Part shown: one piece after another, positions 42,646-50,503 of the stretch
Layout: each line of letters starts with the position of its first letter
Position numbering within the stretch: the stretch's first letter is position 1
Assembly (NCBI GenBank): GCA_036276115.1
Contig: DATBEM010000121.1
Span: 1-64,000, forward strand
DNA from: Trebonia sp036276115
GTDB lineage: Bacteria; Actinomycetota; Actinomycetes; Streptosporangiales; Streptosporangiaceae
Direction of reading: 5' to 3'
DNA length: 64,000 nucleotides
Made by a program: the position numbers and the translations under genes
Notes under the pieces: generated by a model
Told to the model about the DNA's origin: nothing
Database searches by the model: none
What the model saw: only the letters and a program-made list of their open reading frames with translations

Positions 42646-43306
42646 GATTTCCAGTCGACTCTTGGTACAGAAGGGTTTCCTGGGAGAGCGGGAGATGGGC
42701 GGACACGATGAAGCCGCCCCGGCGGCCCGGCCGGGCGATGCACCACCCCCCTACTTCCTCGGCCCGCGCGGCCATGTTCGCCAGGCCGTGCCCATCGCGG
42801 CGCCGTGGCTGGCGGGGAACGTAGCCATCGTCCACGATGACCACCCGCAGGCTCCCGCCTTCCGTTCGTAGCGCCACCAGGCAGTTACGCGCGGTAGAGT
42901 GCTTGAGGACGTTGATGACGGCTTCCCGGACAATGGAGAATGCCGCCCACCCGATACCGCTGGTGACGGCATGAATTTCCTGGTCCATTCTTAGTGTTAT
43001 CTCGACCCTTGCCCCCACCGCGCGGTTCATGCGACCGAGCATCTCCCGTATGGCCTCTACCATCTCCATGCGCCCTTTAGGCGAGCTTTCCGTTCCGGAA
43101 ATTAGTCGCCGAACCTCCGCGATGAGCTCGACTAGGTCATCGCGCGTATCTGCGAGCACCCCGTATGCGCCTTCTGAATCACTTCGCTGAATCAGCTGGC
43201 GGGCGAGCTCGACTTCCATAATTAGTCCAGCAAGGGGGGAGCCGATCTGATCATGCAGGTCCCTCCGAACGGATTCCAACGAATTACACTGGGGGCACCT
43301 GCCCAT
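42599..43306 (-). CDS. Small soluble histidine kinase (NarX/HisKA_3 type) with CxxC
   Basis: 235 aa. The ATG at 43306 has AGGAGA eight bases before it. There is no membrane helix and no separate sensor domain. The N-terminus reads MGRCPQCNSLESVRRDLHDQIG: a CPQC pair (Cys4, Cys7) ten residues before the phospho-His18. The ATPase domain shows AAFSIVREAVINVLKHS (N box), VVIVDDGYVP (G1) and GHGLANMAARAEEVGG (G2). A 30-residue tail follows. The Cys pair could bind metal or sense redox. Pairs with the overlapping response regulator. Confidence 0.9.
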   Translation of the reverse strand: MGRCPQCNSLESVRRDLHDQIGSPLAGLIMEVELARQLIQRSDSEGAYGVLADTRDDLVELIAEVRRLISGTESSPKGRMEMVEAIREMLGRMNRAVGARVEITLRMDQEIHAVTSGIGWAAFSIVREAVINVLKHSTARNCLVALRTEGGSLRVVIVDDGYVPRQPRRRDGHGLANMAARAEEVGGWCIARPGRRGGFIVSAHLPLSQETLLYQESTGNHGPFGQKVYRHPNCR

Positions 43307-43340
43307 GGCAGAAGTCTCCTTATGCAAGATTGGACTCACG

Positions 43341-43367
43341 GACTTCGATGACTTTGCTGACTTCGCT
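43341..43367. repeat. 9-bp direct repeat, three copies, in the kinase leader
   Basis: GACTTCGAT, GACTTTGCT, GACTTCGCT in tandem, between the kinase promoter and its start codon. It may be a binding site or only repeat slippage. The rest of the 43307-43485 leader holds no convincing gene. Confidence 0.5.
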
Positions 43368-43485
43368 GACCGCAAGGTCCTCGTGCTTCGGCGCACGATG
43401 AAGCGAGCCTGTCGCGCACCGCACGCGACGGGCCACTTCGAGTGTGGTCGATCCCCGTTTCAGTTCATGCCACTGAATTACCCTT

Positions 43486-43514
43486 ATATTATCAAGGAGT
43501 GGTTTGATGGTCAA
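43486..43514 (-). promoter_or_regulatory. Promoter of the two-component operon
   Basis: On the minus strand TTGACC (43514 to 43509), a 17-base spacer and TAATAT (43491 to 43486). This is close to the housekeeping consensus. It leaves a leader of about 170 bases before the kinase ATG. TCAAGGAGTG occurs twice here (plus strand). Confidence 0.7.
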
Positions 43515-43743
43515 GGAGTGATTACAGCGGGGATGCGGCCTTTCGGGCCTCTGACTTTCCCGTGATTGGAACCCGAAGGCAGCCTCCTGGTAACCGGGCC
43601 ATGGACGGCGGGTGAGCTCCTGACCTCGGATCGCGGCCGGTCCGGGCGGCGATCCGGGCTGGCCACCGCGCCTGCCTGGTGATTGGGAGGCCCACCGGGC
43701 CCCGGCCCGCCCAGGCGGCCGCCATCGTAGTGATACGACAAAT

Positions 43744-43802
43744 TACTAGTGTCGCCATAAAATTGTTGTGACAACAAGCATGAAGTCGGCGATATACTAG
43801 TG
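43744..43802 (+). promoter_or_regulatory. TetR promoter with 15-bp palindrome and direct repeats
   Basis: TTGTTGT-G-ACAACAA (43763-43777) is a perfect palindrome upstream of a TATACT -10 (43793-43798). TACTAGTG occurs at 43744-43751 and again at 43795-43802, 51 bp apart. The -10 lies seven bases before the ATG at 43806, so the mRNA may be leaderless. Autoregulation by the TetR protein is likely. Confidence 0.6.
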
Positions 43803-43805
43803 GCG

Positions 43806-44468
43806 ATGGACACGAGACCGGGGCTGCGCGAGCGCAAGAAGAGGCAGACAAGAGAGCGCATCCGCGAGACCGCCATGCGGATGTTTATGGAATCCGGTTT
43901 CGATAACGTGAAGGTCGCCGACATCGCCCGCGGCGCGGACGTGTCCGAGGGGACGGTCTTCAACTACTTCCCGACCAAGGAAGACCTCGTGTTCGCGGGG
44001 ATGGAGGGCTTCGAGGCCGACCTCATCGACGGCATCCGCGCGCGGGCGCCAGGGGAGTCCGTGCTCGCCGCCTTCGCCCGGTTCTTCTCCGAGTCCGCCC
44101 CCATGATCGCGGCCAGCTCCAGCGCCTACGTGATCGCCGGGGCGCGGATCATCAGCCACAGCGTGACCCTGCAGCGCAAGGAGCACGAGATCACCGACGC
44201 CTACACGCGCTCGCTGGCGGCGCTGATCGCCGAGGACACCGCGGCTCCGCCCGACGACGTCGAGCCCTGGGTCGCCGCGAACGCGCTCATGGGCGTGCAC
44301 CGCGCCATGCTGGACTACTCCCGGCGGCAGGCGGTAGGCGGCCGGACGGGCACCGACCTGGCCCGCGACGTGGCCGCGCGCGCCGAGCGGGCGTTCGCCC
44401 GGCTCGGCGCGGGCCTCGCCGACTACGGCGCCCGCCCCCAGGCGGACGCCGTCTCCAGCAAGTCTTAG
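43806..44468 (+). CDS. TetR-family regulator
   Basis: 220 aa from the ATG at 43806; GTG at 43800 is in frame but only one base past the -10. HTH: RERIRETAMRMFMESGFDNVKVADIARGADVSEGTVFNYFPTKEDLV (the typical TetR form, split here over residues 18-65). The C-terminal ligand domain is all-helical, with AARIISHSVTLQRKEHEIT in place of a known pocket. It lies near the exporter and may bind the palindrome in its own promoter or the one at 39990. Confidence 0.9.
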   Translation: MDTRPGLRERKKRQTRERIRETAMRMFMESGFDNVKVADIARGADVSEGTVFNYFPTKEDLVFAGMEGFEADLIDGIRARAPGESVLAAFARFFSESAPMIAASSSAYVIAGARIISHSVTLQRKEHEITDAYTRSLAALIAEDTAAPPDDVEPWVAANALMGVHRAMLDYSRRQAVGGRTGTDLARDVAARAERAFARLGAGLADYGARPQADAVSSKS

Positions 44469-44558
44469 CTCCCCGTCAGCCCTGGTCCCCCGCCTGCCCC
44501 CACGGCGCGCCCGGACTCATCCTCGCCCTGCCCCTGCCCCTCGCCCCGGCCAGGCCCG

Positions 44559-44635
44559 CGCCATGGCCTAGGTCCGCGCCGCCTAGGTCCGCGCCATGGC
44601 CTAGGTCCGCGCCGCCCAGGTCCGCGCTATGGCCT
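44559..44635. repeat. 33-bp tandem repeat, about 2.3 copies
   Basis: Units start at 44559, 44592 and 44625. Each holds GCGCCATGGCCTAGGTCC followed by a shorter related half. One or two mismatches separate copies. Units are directly adjacent, so it is not a CRISPR array. Confidence 0.85.
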
Positions 44636-44967
44636 GCACGAACCGCCAGCGCCCCCGGCTGGACCAGCCCCCGAACCAGCCTGCCAGGCCAGCCCCCGAG
44701 CCAGCCTGGCGGGCCGGCCTGGCGGCCGCCTCTTGCTGTTATCAGGCCGGCGGCCGCCGTTACCTGGTAAATCTTCCACCATAAACTTGGAGGCCGCAGG
44801 CTGTCCCTGATCGCCCGGGAAGGCCTGAGGCGGGTCCGGGCGATCTCCGGGCGTGCCCGCGGTGTCTGGCCACGGCCGGGACACTGGCTCCGCGGCCCGG
44901 CCACGCGCGCCCGCCGCCAGGCCCGCCCCGCACGCCGCCGCGGCCACGGTCCTGCCACGTGACACGG

Positions 44968-45012
44968 CGCACGGCAGAGGCGGAAGGGCTCACCGCCCTT
45001 CCGCCTCGTGCG
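44968..45012. terminator. Hairpin at the end of the leftward LLM operon
   Basis: AGGCGGAAGGGC and GCCCTTCCGCCT (12 bp, TCACC loop) extended by CGCACG/CGTGCG with a four-base bulge. It lies 65 bp beyond the stop of the leftward hypothetical gene and probably ends that operon. Confidence 0.7.
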
Positions 45013-45076
45013 GTCCTTCCGCGCTCATCCAGCCACCCTGCCCCCGCCCGTGACCGCCCCGGGCAGCACCTGGCGG

Positions 45077-45463
45077 TCAGCCGCGATCGCGCCCCGCCTC
45101 CGGGTCGCGCACTGCCTCCGGGTCGCGCACCGCCTCTGGGCCAGGGACCGCCTCGTGGCCGCGGGCGCCCCGCCCGCGGCGCGCGCCGTCGCGGGCGCGG
45201 GCCGGCCGGCGGTAGCGCCGCCCGCGGCGGCCCGGCCCGGCCCGCTCGCTCCCGGCCGGGTCGTCGTGCCCCAGGACCGAGGCGAGCCACGCGTCCAGCT
45301 CGCGCGGGTCGACGCGCGGCTTCGCGGGTGGCCCTGCCTGCGGCTCCTCGCCTGAGTGGAGCCGGTCGAACACCTCCGGGGGCAGCGTGTGCCAGCCGAG
45401 GCCACCGGAGTTGGCCAGGAACTTCACGACCTGCCAGGCGATCGCCCGGACGCGACCGCTCAC
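45077..45463 (-). CDS. Hypothetical protein, small helical N-domain with basic tail
   Basis: 128 aa. The GTG overlaps the stop of the LLM gene (GTGA), which supports it as a real gene. Residues 1-65 look like a folded unit (RAIAWQVVKFLANSGGLGWHTLPPEVFDRL, then ELDAWLASVLG). The rest is Arg/Gly-rich and ends in EAVRDPEAVRDPEA repeats from an 18-bp DNA repeat at 45096-45131. No family is recognised. Confidence 0.6.
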   Translation of the reverse strand: MSGRVRAIAWQVVKFLANSGGLGWHTLPPEVFDRLHSGEEPQAGPPAKPRVDPRELDAWLASVLGHDDPAGSERAGPGRRGRRYRRPARARDGARRGRGARGHEAVPGPEAVRDPEAVRDPEAGRDRG

Positions 45464-46338
45464 GCACGCCCCGCGGTCGCGGCGAGCGTCTCGCCGAGCA
45501 GCCCGACCTGGGCGACATCGGACGAGCAGGGGATGAACAGGACCTCGTCGCAGCCCGCCTCCCGCAGCCCGGCCACCGCCCGCGCGATCGCCTCCTCATC
45601 GGTCAGGGCGCCGCCGATCACGGCCCGCGCGTAGCCTGGCGCGAACCCGTAGTACCCGCCCAGGTAGCCCTCGGCCACGGCGCGCGCGTCGCCGCCGAGC
45701 GCGAAGTAGGCCAGCGCCTGGAGCCGCGGCTGGCCGGCCCGGCCCGCCGCCTGCCAGGCCGCGCGGAACTGGCCGGCCCCGGCGGCGAAGCTGCCCGCCC
45801 CGGCGCCGGAGATCCAGCCGTCGCCGAGCCGGGCGGCCCGGCTGATCGCGCGGGGCGAGTGCCCGCCGAGGATGAGCGGCGGCCCGGCCGGGTCAGCGGG
45901 CGCCGGCCCGATGCCCCCGGCGATGCCGCGGCGCTCCCCCGCCCAGATCCGCCGCAGCTCGCCCACCTGCTCGTCCAGCAGCCGCCCGCGACGGTCGAAG
46001 GCGGCCCCGGACGCGCTGAAGTCGTCTGGCCGCCCGCCGACGGCCAGGCCCAGCGTCAGCCGCCCGCCCGACAGCCGGTCCACGCTCGCGGCCTGCTTGG
46101 CCAGCAGCGCGGTGGACGTCCGCAGGGGCGAGATCATGATCGCGGTCGCCAGCCGCACCCGCTCGGTGACGGCCGCGGCCGCCGCCAGCGCGATCAGGCA
46201 CTCGTAGCTGTCGAAGACCAGCCGGTCGAGGACGGCCAGGGTGGAAAAGCCCGCCCGCTCGCCCTCCCTGGCCCAGGCCACCACGTCGGTGCCGCCCGCA
46301 CCGGGCACCGACGAGGGAAGTCCGATCCCGATGTCCAT
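45460..46338 (-). CDS. LLM-class F420/flavin-dependent oxidoreductase
   Basis: 292 aa TIM barrel. MDIGIGLPSS opens it; ERVRLATAIMISPLRTSTALLAKQ and DRLSGGRLTLGLAVGGRPDD are the family hallmarks; PLILGGHSPRAISRAARLGDGW follows. It could reduce a double bond or oxidise a ring with F420 or FMN. GAGGG precedes the ATG. Another F420-type protein in the locus is at 9354, supporting F420 use. Confidence 0.9.
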   Translation of the reverse strand: MDIGIGLPSSVPGAGGTDVVAWAREGERAGFSTLAVLDRLVFDSYECLIALAAAAAVTERVRLATAIMISPLRTSTALLAKQAASVDRLSGGRLTLGLAVGGRPDDFSASGAAFDRRGRLLDEQVGELRRIWAGERRGIAGGIGPAPADPAGPPLILGGHSPRAISRAARLGDGWISGAGAGSFAAGAGQFRAAWQAAGRAGQPRLQALAYFALGGDARAVAEGYLGGYYGFAPGYARAVIGGALTDEEAIARAVAGLREAGCDEVLFIPCSSDVAQVGLLGETLAATAGRA

Positions 46339-46347
46339 CGCCGGCCC

Positions 46348-46737
46348 TCAGCTGGCGGGCGCGGGCTGGAGGGGCAGGTCGTGCCGGCGGTTGAGCACGC
46401 ACTCCAGCGAGGCGTCGCGGAAGAATGCCCGCGCCCCCTCCGGAGTGCCCATGTCGCGCGGCTTGGTCAGGTGCTCCTCAAGCTGCCGCTCGAACTCCTT
46501 GACCTCCGGCTGGCGGCTCATGTGGGCCGCGACCATGGGCAGCGGCCCCTCCACCTCGATGACCCGGACGGCCATCTCCTTGCCGACGAACACCATCGTG
46601 GCGAGCAGCCGCCCGATGACGTTGCCCTCGCCGTCGGTGACGTCGAAGGCCGGCCGGTCGCTGCGACGGAACAGTTCCTTGACAACTTCCTCGCTCCCTG
46701 CCTTGATCGGGTAGAAAAGCGCACTCCAGGTGGACAC
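46348..46737 (-). CDS. SchA/CurD-like protein
   Basis: 129 aa. STWSALFYPIKAGSEEVVKELF, GNVIGRLLATMVFVGKEMAV and RVIEVEGPLPMVAAHMSRQPEV are the full SchA/CurD signature, and KPRDMGTPEGARAFFRDAS ends it. Such proteins occur in spore-pigment and pentangular polyphenol clusters and are thought to act as oxygenases or cyclases. The GTG has GGGAGG upstream. It is a strong marker for the class of product. Confidence 0.93.
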   Translation of the reverse strand: MSTWSALFYPIKAGSEEVVKELFRRSDRPAFDVTDGEGNVIGRLLATMVFVGKEMAVRVIEVEGPLPMVAAHMSRQPEVKEFERQLEEHLTKPRDMGTPEGARAFFRDASLECVLNRRHDLPLQPAPAS

Positions 46738-46771
46738 GGTGGTCCTCCCTTCCAGGGGGTGTGGATCGGTT

Positions 46772-47518
46772 CTACTGGCTCGCGGTGACGCCGCCGTCGA
46801 CGTACAGCACCTGCCCGGTGATGAACCGGGCCAGCGGCGACACGAGGTACAGCACGGCGCTCGCCACTTCCTCGGGCTCGGCGAACCGCCCGAGGGGGAT
46901 CCGCTGCTTGATCATCCGCACGAAGCCCGCGTCCTGCGTCGCGTCCTGCACGAACTCGGTCCGGACGAAGCCCGGGGCCACCGCGTTGACGGTGATGCCG
47001 TGCTGGCCCCACTCGGTCGCCAGCTGCTTGACCAGGAGGTCAAGGCCGGCCTTGCTCGGCCCGTAGGCGGCGAAGCCGCGGCGGCCGCCGGCGGCGCCGC
47101 GGACGGACGACAGGTGGACCAGGCGGCCCGGGCGGCCCGCCTCGATCAGCCGGCGGCCCAGCTCCCGCGACAGCAGGAAGGCGCCGGTCAGGTTGGTGTC
47201 GACGATGCGGCGGAACTCGTCCTCGGGGAACTGCTCGGCCGGGATCGTGGCCAGCCGGCTGGCGCAGTTGACCAGGATGTCCAGGCCGTCGTGCTCCTCC
47301 CAGGACTGCGCCACGAGCCGGCTCACGCTGGCCGAGTCGGTCAGGTCGACCGCCCGGCCCGACGCGTGGCCGCCCTTCTCGCGGAGCTGGCCGGCCAGCT
47401 CGGCCGCCTTGTCCTGCGAGCGGCCGGCCACGACGACGGTCATGCCCTGCTGGGACAGCTCCTGGCAGATGATGGCGCCGAGGCCGCCATAGCCCCCGGT
47501 TACCAGCGCGGTGGTCAT
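46772..47518 (-). CDS. SDR ketoreductase
   Basis: 248 aa classical SDR. TGGYGGLGAIICQELS binds NAD(P)H; NCASRLATIP, Ser in VHLSSVRGAAG, and Tyr/Lys in AAYGPSKAG are present. The end VLYVDGGVTASQ matches the SDR at 51702 (VLAVDGGLTATQ), so they are paralogues. It overlaps the amidohydrolase start. A ketoreduction at the late ring is plausible. Confidence 0.9.
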   Translation of the reverse strand: MTTALVTGGYGGLGAIICQELSQQGMTVVVAGRSQDKAAELAGQLREKGGHASGRAVDLTDSASVSRLVAQSWEEHDGLDILVNCASRLATIPAEQFPEDEFRRIVDTNLTGAFLLSRELGRRLIEAGRPGRLVHLSSVRGAAGGRRGFAAYGPSKAGLDLLVKQLATEWGQHGITVNAVAPGFVRTEFVQDATQDAGFVRMIKQRIPLGRFAEPEEVASAVLYLVSPLARFITGQVLYVDGGVTASQ

Positions 47519-48477
47519 GCCCCCTCCTCCAGCCCGAATAGCGCGCGGGCGTTGCCGCCCAGGATGCCCGCCCGGTCGCCGTCGGCCAGGTTCAGCCCGG
47601 CGACCATCGCCAGGGCGCTCTCCAGCGGGGTGGCCAGCGGCGGGGAGTCGGTGCCGAACAGCACGTGGCCGGGGCCGAACACCTCGACCGCCGCCGCCAG
47701 GCCGAGCGCGCTCGGGGTGGCGGTGTCCACGTAGATCTCCCGCAGCCGGGCGCTGGCGGGCACGGTGCCGGCGGGCTCCATGCCAGCCGCCGGCCCGGCT
47801 GCCGCTCGCTGCTGGGCCAGGTCAAGCTTCTCCCGCAGCAGCGGCAAGGCGGCGCCCGCGTTCGGCGCGATCAGCTTCAGGCCCGGGTACTTGTCCAGCC
47901 AGCCGGCGAACAAGATCGTCGCCACCCCGCTGGTCACGTCGCACGGCCGCGCGACGTGCTCGATGAGCCCGAGGTGGCGGTTCATCGCCGCCGTGCCGAC
48001 CGGCTCGGCCGGCGGGTGCAGCAGGATGGGGCTGGACGCCTCGTGGGCCAGCGCGAAGAGCCCGTCGGCGGCGGGCGACCCCAGGTACCCGCCCTGGACG
48101 CTGGTGTTGGCGATCAGCCCGACGAACTCCGGCTGGGCCAGGCGCTTGGCCGCCCGGTCCAGCTCGTCGGCGCCCCCGAACGGGTTCACGTACACGTAGC
48201 CCCGCAGGTGGGACGGGTGCTCGCGGATCAGCTCGCCCACCCACTCGTGGAAGGCCTCCAGCTGGCTGACCGGCTGGCGGTAGTTGTCCAGGCCCGGCAC
48301 CGGGACCATCGTCCCGGCCCCGACGGGACTGCCCACGATCGTCATCCCGATGCCGAGGGCCGCCTTGCGCTCGATCATCCCGGCCACGTCGCCCAGGCTC
48401 GGCGGCATCGGGAACCGCTTCAGGAGCTCGGGCGAGGTGACGTGGCCGTGCACGTCGATGGCGGTGGGCTCAGGCAC
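47515..48477 (-). CDS. Amidohydrolase_2 family (ACMSD-like) hydrolase or decarboxylase
   Basis: 320 aa from a GTG at 48477; ATG at 48504 is an alternative inside the cupin gene. IDVHGHVTSPELL carries the HxH metal pair, LLHPPAEPVGT a third His, and FGTDSPPLATPLESAL the metal Asp. This family includes non-oxidative decarboxylases of aromatic acids. It could remove a carboxyl from the polyphenol; the reaction is inferred from the family. Confidence 0.85.
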   Translation of the reverse strand: MPEPTAIDVHGHVTSPELLKRFPMPPSLGDVAGMIERKAALGIGMTIVGSPVGAGTMVPVPGLDNYRQPVSQLEAFHEWVGELIREHPSHLRGYVYVNPFGGADELDRAAKRLAQPEFVGLIANTSVQGGYLGSPAADGLFALAHEASSPILLHPPAEPVGTAAMNRHLGLIEHVARPCDVTSGVATILFAGWLDKYPGLKLIAPNAGAALPLLREKLDLAQQRAAAGPAAGMEPAGTVPASARLREIYVDTATPSALGLAAAVEVFGPGHVLFGTDSPPLATPLESALAMVAGLNLADGDRAGILGGNARALFGLEEGA

Positions 48478-48955
48478 GGGGTGGCCCCAGGACCTTGCCG
48501 CCATAGGCCTCGACCGAGGCGATCACGTCGCCGAAGTCGGGGAAGTCAGCCGGGTTGAACTCCGGGATCACCAGCTGATCGGCGGGCTTGCCGGTGTCGA
48601 AGAACCAGCCGTCGAACCCGCCCGGGGTGCCGAGGACCAGCCACCGGGCCTGCGCGGACTCCACCTTGTAGGAGTGCGGCAGCCCGCGCGGGGCGTAGAC
48701 GGTGCCGCCCGGCCCGGCCAGGTGCAGGGTGTCGTCGATCTCGATGCTCACCTCGCCCTCAAGGATGTAGAAGGTCTCGTCCTCGCGCGTGTGCAGGTGC
48801 ACCGGGGACGCGTACCCATTCGCCGAGCGCTGCTCGGCCAGCCAGTACTGGCCGCCGGTCTGCTCGCTGGTCGCCTTGAACACCATCAGCGCGCCCATAT
48901 GCCAGATAGCCGTGCCCTGCTCGGCTGTGGCCAGGTACGGCTCCGTATCCGCCAT
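48470..48955 (-). CDS. Cupin-domain protein (quercetin dioxygenase-like)
   Basis: 161 aa. The first cupin motif is PVHLHTREDETFYILEGEV with two His and a Glu; the second is APRGLPHSYKVES. A C-terminal helix pair follows (ADFPDFGDVIASVEAYG). GGAGGAGA precedes the ATG at 48955. It is the first gene of the leftward tailoring operon. It could be a ring-cleaving oxygenase or cyclase. Confidence 0.88.
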   Translation of the reverse strand: MADTEPYLATAEQGTAIWHMGALMVFKATSEQTGGQYWLAEQRSANGYASPVHLHTREDETFYILEGEVSIEIDDTLHLAGPGGTVYAPRGLPHSYKVESAQARWLVLGTPGGFDGWFFDTGKPADQLVIPEFNPADFPDFGDVIASVEAYGGKVLGPPRA

Positions 48956-48996
48956 GGTGGTCTCCTCCACGAGTCGGCCATGTCCTTCCTCATCCG

Positions 48997-49029
48997 AGCC
49001 TGCACCCGCCGCGGTCCCAGGGGCATGAG
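48997..49029 (-). promoter_or_regulatory. Probable shared cluster promoter of the cupin operon
   Basis: Minus strand CTCATGCC (49029 to 49022), 19 bases, CAGGCT (49002 to 48997). The core differs at two positions from CTCACGAC, but the TGGGAC after it and the spacing agree. A leader of about 40 bases with a Shine-Dalgarno follows. Confidence 0.45.
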
Positions 49030-49101
49030 CCTGGCCTCCTGCCCGGGAGGGAACGTGCCCGGGCTCCCGCCGCCCGTTTCCCAGCCGGAGCGGGCCCACG
49101 C

Positions 49102-49134
49102 CTCACGACCGGGGGATGCCCGGCGGGCAAAGGT
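49102..49134 (+). promoter_or_regulatory. Shared cluster promoter of the SnoaL operon
   Basis: CTCACGAC (49102-49109), 19 bases, AAAGGT (49129-49134). Here a 32-base leader with GGAGG precedes the ATG, unlike the three leaderless copies. Confidence 0.6.
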
Positions 49135-49166
49135 TCTTGGGGGAAAGACCGACAACGGAGGCCCGG

Positions 49167-49598
49167 ATGACCGTCAGTGACAACATTGAACTTGTCCGCC
49201 GTATAACCGAGCGAGGGCTGAACGACGGCGACCTTAGCTTCGCCGAGGACGTCTTCTCAGCCGACTATGAGGTGCACACGCGGGGACTGGACCTGCCGCG
49301 CGGGGCTGATGCCTTCCGCGCCGCGGTGAACTTCTGGCGCCAGGCGTTCCCCGACTTTCACACCACGATCCAGCAGATGCTCGGCGAGGGCGAGTACGTG
49401 GTGAACCGCTTCACCACGCACGGCACCCACACCGAGCCGCTGGGCGAGATCCCCCCGACCGGCAAGCAGTTCGAGGTGAGCGGGGTCGACCTGCATCGCG
49501 TGGTCGACGGGAAGGTCGTGGAATCGTGGATCAGCGACGACTTCCCCCGGATCCTCATGGAGATCGGGGCACTGCGCCCGGCCGGCGGGCCGCACTGA
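49167..49598 (+). CDS. SnoaL-like polyketide cyclase
   Basis: 143 aa. NIELVRRITERGLNDGDLSFAEDVF begins a SnoaL fold; AFPDFHTTIQQMLGEGEYVVNRFTTHGTH and IPPTGKQFEVSGVDLHRVVDGKV are the SnoaL-like ester-cyclase hallmarks. The ATG at 49167 follows GGAGG. It is the first gene of the rightward tailoring operon. It could close the last ring. Confidence 0.9.
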   Translation: MTVSDNIELVRRITERGLNDGDLSFAEDVFSADYEVHTRGLDLPRGADAFRAAVNFWRQAFPDFHTTIQQMLGEGEYVVNRFTTHGTHTEPLGEIPPTGKQFEVSGVDLHRVVDGKVVESWISDDFPRILMEIGALRPAGGPH

Positions 49599-50503
49599 TG
49601 GCCGTCAGCCGGATCGGGTTCCTCGGCCTCGGCGCGATGGGCGCGCCGATGGCCGTCCGCCTGGCGGAGTCCGGCTTCAGCGTGACCGCCTACAACCGGA
49701 CCGCCGAGCGGGCCGCCCCCCTGGCCGAGCAGGGCGTCCGCCCGGTCGCGACGCCAGCCGAGGCCGCGGCCGAGGCGGACGTGCTGGTGCTGAGCCTGGC
49801 CACCGCCGAGGCGGTCGAGCAGGTGCTGTCCGGCCCGGACGGGGCGCTGGCGGCGGCCCCGCCGGGGACGCTGGTGGCCGACACCAGCACGGTCTCCCCG
49901 GAGGCGGCCCGGGCGCAGGCCGCGACCGTCGCCGCGGCCGGGCACCGGGCACTGGACACCTGCATCGTCGGCAACGCCATGCACGCCCGGGACGGCGAGC
50001 TGCGGTTCATGATCGGCGGGGACGAGGCGGACGTCCTGGTCCTGCGGCCGGTCCTGGACGTGCTCGGCAAGGAGGTCGTGCACGTCGGCGGCCACGGGAT
50101 GGGCGCCACCGCCAAGGTGACGATGAACCTCCTGATGGGCGTCCAGCTGCAGGCGCTGGCCGAGGCGGTGGTGTTCGGCGAGCAGGCCGGCCTGCCGCGC
50201 GAGCAGCTGCTGTCGATGATCGCCGCGAGCGGGTTCAGCTCCCCCGTCATGCGGTTCAAGGCCGGCGTGATGTCGCGCCGGGCCTTCGGCCAGGCCGACT
50301 TCCGGCTGCGGCTGATGCGCAAGGACCTGCTGCTCGCGCTCGCGGGCGGGCAGCAGCTGGGCATCCCCATGCCCGCCACGACGGCCAGCTACGAGGTCGC
50401 GACCATGGCCGTCAACGCCGGCTACGGCGACCAGGACTGCGCGGCCGTGCTCGCCGCGATGGAGCAGATAGCGGGAACCACCGGAAAGGGGACACCACAG
50501 TGA
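49598..50503 (+). CDS. Beta-hydroxyacid dehydrogenase (3-hydroxyisobutyrate dehydrogenase family)
   Basis: 301 aa. GFLGLGAMGAPMAVRLAESG binds NAD(P); DTSTVSPEAARA and GHGMGATAKVTMNLLMG (catalytic Lys region) are seen. The usual DAPVSGG segment reads DTCIVGNAMHA, an altered substrate loop. It starts within the SnoaL stop (TGATG). The substrate is unknown. Such enzymes also include imine reductases. Confidence 0.87.
   Translation: MAVSRIGFLGLGAMGAPMAVRLAESGFSVTAYNRTAERAAPLAEQGVRPVATPAEAAAEADVLVLSLATAEAVEQVLSGPDGALAAAPPGTLVADTSTVSPEAARAQAATVAAAGHRALDTCIVGNAMHARDGELRFMIGGDEADVLVLRPVLDVLGKEVVHVGGHGMGATAKVTMNLLMGVQLQALAEAVVFGEQAGLPREQLLSMIAASGFSSPVMRFKAGVMSRRAFGQADFRLRLMRKDLLLALAGGQQLGIPMPATTASYEVATMAVNAGYGDQDCAAVLAAMEQIAGTTGKGTPQ

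Larger units (their letters stand above)
44469..45076. other. Repeat-rich stretch without a supported gene
   Basis: About 600 bp between the rightward TetR gene and the leftward gene ending at 45077. It contains CCCTGCCCCTGCCCC runs, a 33-bp tandem repeat, a 24-bp near-repeat (CCAGCCCCCGAACCAGCCTG and a variant with G, about 44660-44710), a small palindrome TTACC-T-GGTAA (44758-44768) in an AT-richer patch, and a strong hairpin at the right end. Open frames here are Arg/Pro-rich and match no family. Confidence 0.6.

Noticed and set aside
43511..43963. 150-codon leftward frame over the TetR promoter
   Set aside because: It overlaps the start of the TetR gene on the other strand, has no Shine-Dalgarno and no recognisable domain, and would cover the promoter palindrome.
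44559..44635. Possible CRISPR array
   Set aside because: Repeat units are contiguous, 33 bp, only about 2.3 copies, with no unique spacers and no cas genes.
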